Assembly: GCF_000374545.1 (NCBI RefSeq)
Contig: NZ_KB894604.1
Coordinates: forward strand, 1-53,530
Source: Anaeromusa acidaminophila DSM 3853
Lineage (GTDB): Bacteria; Bacillota; Negativicutes; Anaeromusales; Anaeromusaceae
Length of the DNA: 53,530 nt
Reading direction: 5' to 3'
Shown: piece after piece, positions 44,631 through 53,240 of the stretch
Layout: the number at the start of each line of letters is the position of its first letter
Numbering within the stretch: the stretch's first letter is position 1
Made by a program: the position numbers and the translations under genes
The notes under the pieces: generated by a model
What the model was told of the DNA's origin: nothing
Database searches by the model: none
The model's input: the letters and a program-made list of their open reading frames with translations, nothing else

Positions 44631-45788
44631 ATGCGACAACGGATTGCTTTACTGGGAAGTACCGGTTCAATTGGCTGCCAAACTTTAGATGTGGCAGCAG
44701 CGCATCCCGAAGAATGTGAAATCAGAGTATTGGTTGCTCACAGTAGTGATGAATTGCTAGAAGAACAGATTCGCAAGTTTCAGCCTGCTTACGCAGTACT
44801 AAGCGATGAAAGCGCTGCGTTGCGTTTAAAAGCCCGCTATGAAGGGCCCACGACCATCTTAAGCGGTGACAAAGCGATAGAAGAATTGGCAGCTTCAAGC
44901 GAAATTGATACGGTGGTAACGGCTCTTGTCGGTTTTGCAGGATTGAAGCCCACTTTGGCAGCGATTAAAGCGGGCAAAAAAATTGCTTTAGCCAATAAGG
45001 AAACACTGGTAGCAGCTGGAGAACTGGTTACGGCCGAAGCGAAAAAGTACGGCGTAGATATTCTGCCTGTCGATAGTGAGCACAGTGCATTGTTTCAATG
45101 TCTGCATGGCGAATCGCCTAAAGAGGTTCACAAGCTTCTCATTACGGCTTCAGGAGGTCCTTTCCGAGGACGGAGCCGGGATCAGTTGGCAAAAGTAACC
45201 TTACAAGAGTGCTTGCAACACCCGAATTGGTCAATGGGCCGTAAAATTACTGTAGATTCGGCGACTCTAGCTAATAAAGGCTTAGAAGTGATTGAAGCGC
45301 GTTGGCTTTTTGACGTGTCTTACGATCAGATTGAAGTAGTGGTTCACCCGCAGAGTATAGTGCATTCCATGGTAGAATTCAGTGATTCCTCGGTATTGGC
45401 TCAAATTGGCTATCCCGATATGCGCCTTCCAATACAATATGCTTTATTTTACCCACGACGCCTAGAGGCTTCGTGGCAGCGTTTAGATTGGAAGACTTCC
45501 CGTACCCTGACATTTGAACCGCCGGATGTACAGGCATTTCCGCTGCTTGAGACAGCATTTGCCGTTGGCAGAGCCGGAGAAACCTATCCTTGCGTATTTA
45601 ATGCCGCTAATGAAGTAGCGGTAGAGGCTTTTCTGCAGGGGCGAATTTCGTTTTTGCAGATTACGGAAGTTGTACAGAAAGTGCTGTCCCAATATAAGGG
45701 GGGGCCTGCGACGGAATTGGCAAGCATTTTAGCGGCAAACGATTGGGCTCGTCAGGCGGCTGCAGCTTACTGCCGCCAGGCGAATTAA
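44631..45788 (+). CDS. dxr: 1-deoxy-D-xylulose 5-phosphate reductoisomerase
   Basis: Second step of the MEP isoprenoid route, giving MEP from DXP with NADPH; the target of fosmidomycin. The 385 residues begin with the Rossmann motif ALLGSTGSIGCQTLDV. Then come ALANKETLVAAGELV, LPVDSEHSALFQCL, TASGGPFRG, HPNWSMGRKITVDSATLANK, GLEVIEARWLFDV and HPQSIVHSMVEFSDSS. All metal and substrate residues appear present. GGAG precedes the ATG. Confidence 0.97.
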   Translation: MRQRIALLGSTGSIGCQTLDVAAAHPEECEIRVLVAHSSDELLEEQIRKFQPAYAVLSDESAALRLKARYEGPTTILSGDKAIEELAASSEIDTVVTALVGFAGLKPTLAAIKAGKKIALANKETLVAAGELVTAEAKKYGVDILPVDSEHSALFQCLHGESPKEVHKLLITASGGPFRGRSRDQLAKVTLQECLQHPNWSMGRKITVDSATLANKGLEVIEARWLFDVSYDQIEVVVHPQSIVHSMVEFSDSSVLAQIGYPDMRLPIQYALFYPRRLEASWQRLDWKTSRTLTFEPPDVQAFPLLETAFAVGRAGETYPCVFNAANEVAVEAFLQGRISFLQITEVVQKVLSQYKGGPATELASILAANDWARQAAAAYCRQAN

Positions 45789-45801
45789 GGAGGGAAAAGG
45801 A

Positions 45802-46902
45802 TTGGGAGGACATGGGAGTTCGCTATTGGCAACTATTTTGCTGTTTGGCTTGTTGATTTTGGTTCATGAATGGGGACATTTTATTACAGCGAAATTAACC
45901 GGTATGTGGGTTAAAGAATTTGCTATTGGGTTTGGCCCTAAGCTGATTAGTTGGCGGATGGGAGAAACCCGCTATTCCTGGCGGATTATTCCATTAGGCG
46001 GTTTTAATAATATCGCCGGTATGCATCCAGACGAAGAAATTGACGAACTGGGCGATATGAGCGAAGAGGAGTACCGCAAGCGGGCTTTTTATGCTAAATC
46101 GGTTTGGGCGCGCATGCTGGTCATTGCAGCTGGTTCAGTTATGAATTTGCTGCTTCCAGTCATTTTGTTCACGTTGGTTTTTGTTTTTTCCGGTATTGAT
46201 CGCCCGGTGGAGGCCCCGATTGTCGGCCAAGCAATGGCGGGACATCCAGCTGCGCAGGCAGGCTTGGAAAAAGATGACCGTATTATTCGGATACAAGGTC
46301 AGGATATTACTTCCTGGAAACAGATGGTGGAGACGTTGCAGCAGGTAGGCCCCCTTACGGAGGGCAAGGGACTTGCCATTGAGTATGAGCGGACATTGCC
46401 TTCTGGGATGGTAGAACATCGAATTACACAAGTTTATCCGGAAAAGGATGGCGCCAATGGACGTGTACTTATTGGCGTGGCTGCTAAACTAGAAAACTAT
46501 CAACCAGGCTTTTTCGAGTCGTGCGGTTTGGCTGTGCAACAAACGGTAGCGGTTGCGGCGATGATGGTTAAAGGTTTGGCTAAAATGATTACGGGACAGG
46601 CTGCCGCCGATGTGGCGGGACCGATCGGCGTGGCGCAGATGGCTTGGGAAGTGGCTCAAAATGGCTTGATGAAGCTACTTGGGTTTGGAGCTTTGCTAAG
46701 TATCAATTTGGGGATTATTAATTTACTGCCTATTCCAGTATTGGATGGCGGTCATATTGTGGCATTGCTCATCGAAGCGGTCCGCGGGCGTCCGATCAGT
46801 AAAGACCGTTTGCAAATGGTACAGATGGCAGGATTGATATTGCTGTTGCTTATCATGGTGTTTGCAACCTTTAAGGATGTACTGAGGTTAAATTTATTCT
46901 AA
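45802..46902 (+). CDS. rseP: Membrane zinc metalloprotease RseP/RasP (site-2 protease)
   Basis: Cuts membrane-embedded anti-sigma factors and signal-peptide remnants. The 366 residues have the active site VHEWGHF (HExxH at 22-26) in the first membrane helix. A PDZ domain follows at about residues 130-200 (AAQAGLEKDDRIIRIQGQDI). The second metal motif is NLGIINLLPIPVLDGGHI, then final membrane helices. The start is TTG 45802 with AAGGAGGG upstream. It occupies the conserved dxr-rseP position. Confidence 0.95.
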   Translation: MGGHGSSLLATILLFGLLILVHEWGHFITAKLTGMWVKEFAIGFGPKLISWRMGETRYSWRIIPLGGFNNIAGMHPDEEIDELGDMSEEEYRKRAFYAKSVWARMLVIAAGSVMNLLLPVILFTLVFVFSGIDRPVEAPIVGQAMAGHPAAQAGLEKDDRIIRIQGQDITSWKQMVETLQQVGPLTEGKGLAIEYERTLPSGMVEHRITQVYPEKDGANGRVLIGVAAKLENYQPGFFESCGLAVQQTVAVAAMMVKGLAKMITGQAAADVAGPIGVAQMAWEVAQNGLMKLLGFGALLSINLGIINLLPIPVLDGGHIVALLIEAVRGRPISKDRLQMVQMAGLILLLLIMVFATFKDVLRLNLF

Positions 46903-46937
46903 AGACGTAACGGTAGAGCAAGGAGGCGAATAGGGAA

Positions 46938-48029
46938 ATGGCTGAAACACAGACGTTGACCTATGAACGGCGAAATACCCGGCGTTTAATGATTGGCTCG
47001 GTTCCGGTAGGCGCAGGAGCGCCAATCACGGTGCAGTCCATGACCAACACGAAAACACAGGCCGTGGCGGAGACCGTAGAGCAAATTGGTCGCTTGACGG
47101 CAGCCGGCTGCGATTTGGTACGATTGGCTGTGCCGGATATGGAGGCTGCTAAAGCCCTGGCGCAGATTAAACGCCAAGTGCAGGTTCCGCTGATTGCCGA
47201 TATTCACTTTGATTATCGCCTGGCGTTGGCGGCGCTGGAGAGCGGCGTAGATGCATTGCGGATCAATCCAGGCAACATTGGCGAAGCCAAGTATGTGCGC
47301 ATGGTAGTGGACGGCGCCAAGGAACGACAAGTGCCGATTCGCATCGGCGTGAATGCGGGATCTTTGGATAAGCGTATTTTGACTAAATTTGACGGCCAAG
47401 TTACCGCCGCCGGCATGGTGGAAAGTGCGTTGGAGCACATTCGTTTATTGGAAGAACTGGACTTTTACGATATAAAAATATCCTTAAAAGCCCACGATGT
47501 ACCGCTTACTTTAGCGGCTTACCGTTTAATGAGTCAGACCGTTAACTATCCATTGCATCTAGGGGTTACAGAAGCGGGAACCATCCGTTCTGGTGTCATT
47601 AAGTCGGCTGTGGGCATTGGCGCACTACTGGCAGAGGGCATTGGCGACACCTTCCGGATTTCCTTGACAGGCGACCCCGTGCGCGAAGTGGAAGTTGGCA
47701 ATGAGATTTTGAAATCCCTTGGCCTTAAGGAATATGGGCCTACGCTCATTTCATGCCCGACTTGCGGACGCTGTAATATCGACTTAGAACAATTGGCGCA
47801 AACCGTAGAAGAACATTTGAAGCAAATCAAACAGCCTCTAAAAGTAGCGGTTATGGGTTGCGCTGTCAATGGACCTGGTGAAGCCCGCGAAGCGGATATC
47901 GGTCTTGCCGGCGGCAAAGGGGAAGGCCTTATTTTCCGTAAAGGCGTGATTGTACGCAAGGTCGCGGAAGCGGAACTAATGAAAGCATTCTTGGAAGAAT
48001 TGGAACAATTGCTGAAGGAGGAACCCTAA
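46938..48029 (+). CDS. ispG: 4-hydroxy-3-methylbut-2-en-1-yl diphosphate synthase (IspG/GcpE)
   Basis: Penultimate MEP-pathway step, using a [4Fe-4S] cluster. The 363 residues start [20 protein letters not shown] and contain [45 protein letters not shown] and HLGVTEAGT. The cluster ligands appear as SCPTCGRC and later [17 protein letters not shown]. It is the two-domain bacterial form. AAGGAGG precedes the ATG. It sits with dxr in the same operon. Confidence 0.97.
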   Translation: MAETQTLTYERRNTRRLMIGSVPVGAGAPITVQSMTNTKTQAVAETVEQIGRLTAAGCDLVRLAVPDMEAAKALAQIKRQVQVPLIADIHFDYRLALAALESGVDALRINPGNIGEAKYVRMVVDGAKERQVPIRIGVNAGSLDKRILTKFDGQVTAAGMVESALEHIRLLEELDFYDIKISLKAHDVPLTLAAYRLMSQTVNYPLHLGVTEAGTIRSGVIKSAVGIGALLAEGIGDTFRISLTGDPVREVEVGNEILKSLGLKEYGPTLISCPTCGRCNIDLEQLAQTVEEHLKQIKQPLKVAVMGCAVNGPGEAREADIGLAGGKGEGLIFRKGVIVRKVAEAELMKAFLEELEQLLKEEP

Positions 48030-48031
48030 TT

Positions 48032-49741
48032 ATGCGTGCATCTAAATTATTTGCCCCGACGTTGCGAGAAGTTCCGGCGGAGGCTGAAGTTGTCAGCCAT
48101 CAGCTGATGCTGCGCGCCGGTATGCTGCGGAAAGCGGCTGGCGGTATTTATAACTATTTACCTCTTACCTGGCGGGTTTTAAAAAAGATTGAGGCCATTG
48201 TCCGAGAGGAAATGGATGAAGCTGGCGGCCAGGAACTGCTGATGCCAATCATTCAACCTGCGGAGTTGTGGCAGGAAACAGGCCGGTGGGATGTGTACGG
48301 CGATGAAATGTTTCGTCTCCATGACCGACATGGCCGTAATTTTTGCTTAGGTCCTACCCACGAAGAAATGATTACCACATTGGTTCGCTCCGAAGTTCGT
48401 TCTTATCGTCAGCTCCCGTTAATGCTTTATCAAATTCAAAACAAATATCGTGATGAAATTCGACCGCGTTTTGGCTTGATGCGAGGCCGCGAATTCATTA
48501 TGAAAGATTTGTACTCCTTTGACCGTGATGAAGCTGGATTGGAAGTTAGTTATCGCAAAATGTATGATGCGTATACGCGCATTTTTAACCGTTGCGGCTT
48601 GAAGTTCCGGGCGGTAGAAGCGGACGGCGGCGCTATTGGCGGTACTGGAACGCATGAATTCATGGTTATTGCCGAGTCCGGCGAAGCGGCGATTGTATTC
48701 TGCCCTGATTGCGAATATGCAGCCAATGTGGAAAAGGCGGAAGGTCAGATACTGCCTAGTAACGCGGAACCTTCTTCGCAAGATATGACTCCGGTGGCTA
48801 CGCCTGGCATGCGCTCTATTGAAGAAGTGACAGCCTTTTTGAAAGTCCCTGCAGAGCAGACCATCAAATCTATTGCCTTCCGCACGGAACATGGGTTGGT
48901 AGTTGCCTTGGCGCGTGGTGATCATGAAATTAACGACGTGAAGGTTCAAAACTTGGTGGGCGCCATTCAAATCGAATTGGCGGATGAAGCGGATATTCAG
49001 CGTGAACTGGGTAGTGTTGCTGGATTTTTAGGTCCTGTGGGACTGGCCGGAAAATGTACTATTGTTGCCGATAGCAGTGTGATGAATTTACATGATGCTG
49101 TATGCGGCGCTAATAAGCCTGATGAACATTTGCTCCATGTAGAGCCTTTGAGAGATTTTAAGCCGGACCAGATTGCGGATCTGCGCATGGTAAAAGCCGG
49201 TGAGCCTTGTCCGCATTGCGGCAGTGCATTGGCAACCGCCAGAGGCATTGAAGTGGGTCAGGTATTTAAATTGTTTACTAAATATAGCGAAGCGCTGAAG
49301 GCGACGTTCCTGGATGAAAACGGCAAGGAAAAACCCATGGTTATGGGATGTTATGGTATTGGCGTCAGTCGGACCATGGCGGCTGCTATTGAGCAGAATA
49401 ATGATGCTGACGGCATTATTTGGCCGGCGGCGATTGCACCGTTTCAAGTAGCGGTTGTGCCGATCAATACTAAAGACGAAGCGCAACTGCAGCTAGCGGA
49501 ACGCATTTACGGCGAGCTGAAAGCGGCTGGCATTGATGTGCTTCTTGATGATCGCAATGAGCGGCCGGGCGTTAAATTCAAAGATGCGGATCTGATTGGC
49601 TACCCGGTACGGATCGCGCTTGGCCCTAAGGCGCTAGCGGAAGGTATGGTAGAAATCAAATGTCGTCGTGACGGTCAGGTTTTATTAGTGCCGCAGACGG
49701 AATATTTACAAAAAGTGCAAGAATTGCTTGCTAGCCTGTAA
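48032..49741 (+). CDS. proS: Prolyl-tRNA synthetase (bacterial type)
   Basis: Charges tRNA-Pro. The 569 residues have class II motif 1 ([20 protein letters not shown]), motif 2 ([20 protein letters not shown]), and the editing insert at about residues 225-410 ([38 protein letters not shown]). Motif 3 is [18 protein letters not shown], and the C-terminal anticodon-binding domain has [20 protein letters not shown]. It starts two bases after ispG. A tRNA-Pro(GGG) gene lies 3 kb downstream. A strong terminator follows. Confidence 0.98.
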   Translation: MRASKLFAPTLREVPAEAEVVSHQLMLRAGMLRKAAGGIYNYLPLTWRVLKKIEAIVREEMDEAGGQELLMPIIQPAELWQETGRWDVYGDEMFRLHDRHGRNFCLGPTHEEMITTLVRSEVRSYRQLPLMLYQIQNKYRDEIRPRFGLMRGREFIMKDLYSFDRDEAGLEVSYRKMYDAYTRIFNRCGLKFRAVEADGGAIGGTGTHEFMVIAESGEAAIVFCPDCEYAANVEKAEGQILPSNAEPSSQDMTPVATPGMRSIEEVTAFLKVPAEQTIKSIAFRTEHGLVVALARGDHEINDVKVQNLVGAIQIELADEADIQRELGSVAGFLGPVGLAGKCTIVADSSVMNLHDAVCGANKPDEHLLHVEPLRDFKPDQIADLRMVKAGEPCPHCGSALATARGIEVGQVFKLFTKYSEALKATFLDENGKEKPMVMGCYGIGVSRTMAAAIEQNNDADGIIWPAAIAPFQVAVVPINTKDEAQLQLAERIYGELKAAGIDVLLDDRNERPGVKFKDADLIGYPVRIALGPKALAEGMVEIKCRRDGQVLLVPQTEYLQKVQELLASL

Positions 49742-49759
49742 GGGACAGAAGGAGAGTAA

Positions 49760-49799
49760 CAACCGAGAACTGTTTTACTAACAGTTCTCGGTTGTTTTT
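49760..49799 (+). terminator. Strong intrinsic terminator after proS
   Basis: CAACCGAGAACTGTT 49760-49774 pairs perfectly with AACAGTTCTCGGTTG 49780-49794 (15 bp, loop TTACT), followed by TTTTT. It ends the rpsB-to-proS region. Confidence 0.9.
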
Positions 49800-49915
49800 G
49801 TTAAAAAGTAGAAAATGTATTTTCAGAATACTGCTTTGATTACACTGGATGTGGATGCTAATCGGAAAAAGTACGAATAAATATAGCAGATAAGACGTTA
49901 AATGACGAATTTTAC

Positions 49916-49954
49916 TTGTCTTTTTCGAGTTGGCAATGGTATAATGTCTACCAT
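49916..49954 (+). promoter_or_regulatory. Promoter of the ACT-protein/hom/thrB operon with overlapping palindrome
   Basis: TTGTCT 49916-49921 and TATAAT 49940-49945 are separated by 18 bases, with TGG before the -10 (extended). ATGGTA 49936-49941 and TACCAT 49949-49954 form a perfect inverted repeat with a 7-base centre covering the -10 and start point. This arrangement is typical of a repressor operator. There is no T-box signature in the leader. The regulator is not identified. Confidence 0.65.
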
Positions 49955-49997
49955 ATAAAGATATTTATATTTTAAAAATGATATGGAGGGGTTTGCT

Positions 49998-50444
49998 TTG
50001 GCAGAGCAAAAATCTGTTTTTTATTTGGTACGTGAAGAAATCTTACCCGAGGCAATTAAGAAAACCATTAAAGTGAAGGATATGCTGAAACGCGGCGAAG
50101 CGCGGACTATCAATGAAGCGGTGGAAAAAATGGAATTAAGCCGCAGCGCATATTACAAGTATAAAGATTATGTTTTTCCTTTTTATGAAGCCAGCCAAGA
50201 GAAAATCATTACCTTGTCGCTGCTGTTGGATCATAAATCAGGCGTTCTTTCTCGTGTGCTTAATACAATTGCAGGAGAGCGTGGCAGCGTATTGACGATC
50301 AATCAAGGTATCCCATTACAGGGAGTGGCTAATGCCAGCATTTCCATTGAAACGGCAGATCTGAAGATCGATCTGGAAGCGTTGATGGATAAATTACGCA
50401 TGGTAGACGGCGTAAAACGTATCGAAATTTTAGGTCAGGTTTGA
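49998..50444 (+). CDS. ACT domain-containing protein (PheB/UPF0735 family)
   Basis: Members are small proteins with an N-terminal helix-turn-helix-like segment and a C-terminal amino-acid-binding ACT domain, often next to aromatic or threonine pathway genes. The 148 residues read FYLVREEILPEAIKKTIKVK, then EAVEKMELSRSAYYKYKDYV. The ACT part is LSLLLDHKSGVLSRVLNTIA, GVANASISIE and ALMDKLRMVDGV. TTG 49998 follows GGAGGGG; ATG 49983 overlaps that site. Its place as first gene before hom and thrB suggests a role in threonine/methionine control, which is inference. Confidence 0.85.
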   Translation: MAEQKSVFYLVREEILPEAIKKTIKVKDMLKRGEARTINEAVEKMELSRSAYYKYKDYVFPFYEASQEKIITLSLLLDHKSGVLSRVLNTIAGERGSVLTINQGIPLQGVANASISIETADLKIDLEALMDKLRMVDGVKRIEILGQV

Positions 50445-50509
50445 GAAAGTAAGAGATAGAGACGCTAAGGGAAAATGCGGCCGAGCAGGACCGAGGGAGG
50501 AAACGTAAA

Positions 50510-51796
50510 ATGAAAGAATGTATTCAAGTCGGCATGCTTGGTCTGGGAACGGTTGGAACCGGCGTAGCCAAAGTACTTTGTCAAAATGGCGCTAGTATTG
50601 CGCATAAAGTGGGGAAACCCATTGTTTTGAAAACCGTGCTGGTGCGTGATGTGCATAAAGAACGTTCCTTGCCGCAGCCAGTTCAGGTCACAGATAAAGT
50701 AGAAGATATCTTAAACGATCCCGAAATTGATATTGTCATTGAAGTCATGGGCGGCGAAGAGCCTGCTAAAGATTATATGCTGCGGGCCATGCAGGCTGGC
50801 AAGCATGTGGTGACAGCTAATAAGGATGTAGTGGCTCAACATGGCAAAGAGCTTTTTGCCGCTGCCGAAGAGGCGCAGGTAGACTTTTTATTTGAAGCCA
50901 GCGTAGGCGGTGGTATTCCCATTATTCGGCCCTTGAAGCAATGCCTTGCAGGCAATCACATTTATGAAGTGATGGGTATTGTTAATGGGACAACCAACTA
51001 CATGCTGACCAAGATGACCCAAGAAGGGCTAGATTTCGCAGATGTGCTGGCTGAAGCGCAGGCAAAAGGGTATGCGGAAGCGGACCCGACGGCGGACGTA
51101 GGCGGCCTTGATGCGGCGCGTAAATTGGCGATTCTTGCTTCTATTGCCTTTAACGCCCGGGTTACCTTTGATGATGTCTATGTAGAAGGGATTACCAATA
51201 TCTCCAGTGAAGATATTGCCTATGCTTCGGAGCTGGGATATGTTATTAAACTGCTTGCCATTGCCCGTGAAGAAGAAGGGCGCATCAGCGTGCGTGTTCA
51301 TCCGACATTTTTGCCGAGCAGTCATCCTTTAGCGAATGTACATGATGTGTATAATGCGGTGTTTGTACGCGGAGATGCTGTTGGCGAAGCCATGTTCTAT
51401 GGCCGTGGCGCAGGTGAGATGCCTACAGCCAGCGCGGTAGTAGGCGATGTGATCGATGCAGCTCGAAACCTATATCGCGGGGCTTCGGGACGCATATTGT
51501 GCACTTGCTTTGAAGAGCGGCCCATCCAACCGATTAGCGAGACGAAGGCGCCTTATTTTATCCGCCTGCTGGTTCAGGATCAGCCAGGGGTATTGGCAGC
51601 CATTGCCGGCGCTTTTGGCGCCCAGCAGGTTAGCTTAAACTCGGTCATTCAGAAGCGGAAGATTAACGGCTGTGCAGAATTGGCGGTTATCACGTATGAA
51701 GTGGCCGATTCTTGTGTGCAACTGGCCCTTAGTACAATGCGCGGCATGTCGGTGGTAAGTGAAGTGCGCAGCGTAATTCGCGTGGCTATGGATTAA
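50510..51796 (+). CDS. hom: Homoserine dehydrogenase
   Basis: Reduces aspartate semialdehyde to homoserine, the branch point for threonine and methionine. The 428 residues have the NAD(P) fold VGMLGLGTVGTGVAKVL, ADNKDVV-type region (TANKDVVAQHG), FEASVGGGIPIIRPLK and GIVNGTTNYMLTKM. The catalytic region is EAQAKGYAEADPTADVGGLD, AARKLAILA. The C-terminal ACT domain is FIRLLVQDQPGVLAAIAGAF, which senses threonine in relatives. GGGAGGAAACG precedes the ATG. Confidence 0.97.
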   Translation: MKECIQVGMLGLGTVGTGVAKVLCQNGASIAHKVGKPIVLKTVLVRDVHKERSLPQPVQVTDKVEDILNDPEIDIVIEVMGGEEPAKDYMLRAMQAGKHVVTANKDVVAQHGKELFAAAEEAQVDFLFEASVGGGIPIIRPLKQCLAGNHIYEVMGIVNGTTNYMLTKMTQEGLDFADVLAEAQAKGYAEADPTADVGGLDAARKLAILASIAFNARVTFDDVYVEGITNISSEDIAYASELGYVIKLLAIAREEEGRISVRVHPTFLPSSHPLANVHDVYNAVFVRGDAVGEAMFYGRGAGEMPTASAVVGDVIDAARNLYRGASGRILCTCFEERPIQPISETKAPYFIRLLVQDQPGVLAAIAGAFGAQQVSLNSVIQKRKINGCAELAVITYEVADSCVQLALSTMRGMSVVSEVRSVIRVAMD

Positions 51797-51807
51797 ACAA
51801 TGTAAGG

Positions 51808-51834
51808 CGGGGCTGCCGAACTTAGGCAGCCCCG
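51808..51834 (+). terminator. Hairpin between hom and thrB
   Basis: CGGGGCTGCC 51808-51817 pairs perfectly with GGCAGCCCCG 51825-51834 (10 bp, loop GAACTTA). Only TTGGATTTT follows, so it is a weak terminator or a processing/stability hairpin that would reduce thrB relative to hom. Confidence 0.55.
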
Positions 51835-51869
51835 TTGGATTTTAACGGTGGGGCAAGGAGGCAGTATCC

Positions 51870-52793
51870 ATGCAAAAATACATACGCGTGTTGGTTCCGG
51901 CGACAACGGCCAACTGCGGACCTGGATTTGATTGTCTGGGTATGGCGTGTACTTTGTATAACGAGGTAACCGTGAAAGCGCACTACGGCCAAAGCGGCCT
52001 GGTTATGTGTGTGCAGGGCGAGGGAGAAGCTTTTATTTCCAAAGGTAAGGATAATTTGTTTTATAAAGCGCTGAAGCGCGTTTTTTCCATGGCAGGAGAA
52101 TCCATTCCCGCCCTGGAAATCGTGATGACAAACCGTATTCCTTTGTCTCGCGGCCTTGGCAGCAGCGCTGCTGCCATAGCTAGCGGCTTGGCGGCGGCGA
52201 ATGCTTTATTGCAGAATTCAGTGCTTAATGATCAACAATTGCTGGCCTTGGCTACGGAAATGGAAGGCCATCCTGACAATGTCGCTCCGGCCTTATTTGG
52301 CGGCGTTACCGTCAGCATCATGGACGGGCAAAATCCGTATACGCAGCAGTTGCCGATTGAAATTCCTCTGCGCATGGTGGTGGCTATTCCTGATTTTCAT
52401 TTGGCGACAAAAAAAGCAAGAGAAGTGCTTCCACAAACGGTTCCTTTGCAAGATGCCGTGTATAACGTTTCCCGTGCCGCCTGGCTGGTAGCAAAATTGG
52501 TAGCGGGCGATGCGGAATCATTAGGACTTGGCTTTGGCGATCGTTTGCATCAACCTTATCGCCAGCCTTTGATTCCCGGTATGGAAGGGGTACTGGCTGC
52601 TGCACGCCGTGAAGGGGCACTAGGGGCTGTTTTGAGCGGCGCTGGTCCTTGCTTAATGGCGTTTGCTACAGAGAAGGAAGAAGCTATCGGCGAAGCCATG
52701 GTAGAAGCCTTTGCCAAGGCTAATATTACCTCGCGCTATCTGATTTTGGATCTTGACCATCAGGGATGCCAGGTGGAAGAGCTGACGTTATAA
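51870..52793 (+). CDS. thrB: Homoserine kinase
   Basis: GHMP-family kinase making O-phosphohomoserine for threonine synthase. The 307 residues start VLVPATTANCGPGFDCLGMA, carry the ATP-binding loop PLSRGLGSSAAAIASGLAAA and GHPDNVAPALFGGVTV, and end with LGAVLSGAGPCLMAFA. AAGGAGG precedes the ATG. thrC, often between hom and thrB, is not here. No clear terminator follows before the tRNA promoter. Confidence 0.96.
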   Translation: MQKYIRVLVPATTANCGPGFDCLGMACTLYNEVTVKAHYGQSGLVMCVQGEGEAFISKGKDNLFYKALKRVFSMAGESIPALEIVMTNRIPLSRGLGSSAAAIASGLAAANALLQNSVLNDQQLLALATEMEGHPDNVAPALFGGVTVSIMDGQNPYTQQLPIEIPLRMVVAIPDFHLATKKAREVLPQTVPLQDAVYNVSRAAWLVAKLVAGDAESLGLGFGDRLHQPYRQPLIPGMEGVLAAARREGALGAVLSGAGPCLMAFATEKEEAIGEAMVEAFAKANITSRYLILDLDHQGCQVEELTL

Positions 52794-52831
52794 AAAACAG
52801 CAGGAAACTACTCAGAATCAAGAGATTGCTA

Positions 52832-52860
52832 TTGACTTTCTTAGCATAGAAAGGTACAAT
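52832..52860 (+). promoter_or_regulatory. Promoter of the tRNA-Pro gene
   Basis: TTGACT 52832-52837 and TACAAT 52855-52860 are 17 bases apart, a strong SigA match, ending 16 bases before the tRNA. Confidence 0.85.
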
Positions 52861-52876
52861 ATGTTTCGTGGAATCT

Positions 52877-52953
52877 CGGGGCGTAGCTCAGCTTGGTAGA
52901 GCGCTACCTTGGGGTGGTAGAGGTCGCACGTTCAAGTCGTGTCGCTCCGACCA
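52877..52953 (+). tRNA. tRNA-Pro(GGG)
   Basis: The 77-base cloverleaf has an acceptor stem CGGGGCG / CGCTCCG (one G-U pair), D-loop region TAGCTCAGCTTGGTAGAGC, and anticodon stem CTACC / GGTAG. The anticodon GGG is at 52911-52913, and the T-loop GTTCAAGTC follows. A discriminator A and an encoded CCA finish it at 52953. It reads CCC and CCU proline codons. It has its own promoter and terminator. Confidence 0.95.
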
Positions 52954-52972
52954 TTCTTACCCCAATAAAATC

Positions 52973-53004
52973 AAGGCTTACAGCGATGTAGGCCTTCTTT
53001 TTTT
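52973..53004 (+). terminator. Intrinsic terminator after tRNA-Pro
   Basis: AAGGCTTAC 52973-52981 pairs with GTAGGCCTT 52988-52996 (9 bp with one U-G pair, loop AGCGAT), followed by C and seven T. Confidence 0.75.
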
Positions 53005-53008
53005 GCCT

Positions 53009-53030
53009 TTTGGACACACTTTGGACACAC
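53009..53030 (+). repeat. Tandem TTTGGACACAC x2 downstream of tRNA-Pro
   Basis: The 11-base unit TTTGGACACAC occurs twice, exactly and without a gap, at 53009-53019 and 53020-53030. Repeats of this kind just after a tRNA are often parts of tyrosine-integrase attachment regions; no integrase motif (R..HxxR..Y) is seen nearby, so this may be a scar. Confidence 0.5.
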
Positions 53031-53097
53031 TTGCGATAAAAAGTGGTTGGTGCTTAAAATTAGCCACGGAGAACCGTATCACTGGTAACGGCGAAAA

Positions 53098-53145
53098 ATG
53101 GCTATAACCCTTGAAATTAGCAGGGGTTGTAGCCATCTTTTTGTT
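53098..53145. terminator. Bidirectional terminator between the tRNA region and the truncated minus-strand gene
   Basis: ATGGCTATAACCC 53098-53110 pairs with GGGTTGTAGCCAT 53124-53136 (13 bp, one U-G). T-runs follow on both strands: CTTTTTGTTT on the plus strand and TTTTCGC on the minus strand. It suits two convergent units. Bases 53031-53097 between it and the repeat show nothing I can assign. Confidence 0.7.
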
Positions 53146-53150
53146 TAAGA

Positions 53151-53240
53151 TTAGGTGCGGGGGTCGATGGGGATGAATACGTGGATAGTGGCGTAAATGG
53201 CAATGGGAAGGTAGATGGAGACAATTTGGCTAAGTGCCAG
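53151..53240 (-). pseudogene. 3' end of a membrane-protein gene cut by the IS insertion
   Basis: Reading the minus strand from the IS end at 53240, an open frame of 29 codons ends at TAA (53151-53153). It reads LALSQIVSIYLPIAIYATIH then VFIPIDPRT, which looks like the last membrane helix and short tail of an integral membrane protein. A terminator follows directly. The piece is too short to identify the family. The 5' part, if it survives, would lie beyond the IS. Confidence 0.45.

Noticed and set aside
49800-49982. T-box leader before the ACT/hom/thrB operon
   Set aside because: There is no T-box sequence (GGGTGGNACC-like), no specifier hairpin, and the promoter lies only about 50 bases before the gene.
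52868-53107. 79-codon plus-strand open frame across the tRNA-Pro gene
   Set aside because: It reads through the tRNA and its terminator; such frames over tRNAs are artefacts.
52973-53110. Possible tyrosine-integrase C-terminus on the minus strand beside the tRNA
   Set aside because: A Lys-rich frame ends here, but no R..HxxR..Y motif is present and it would start inside a terminator hairpin.
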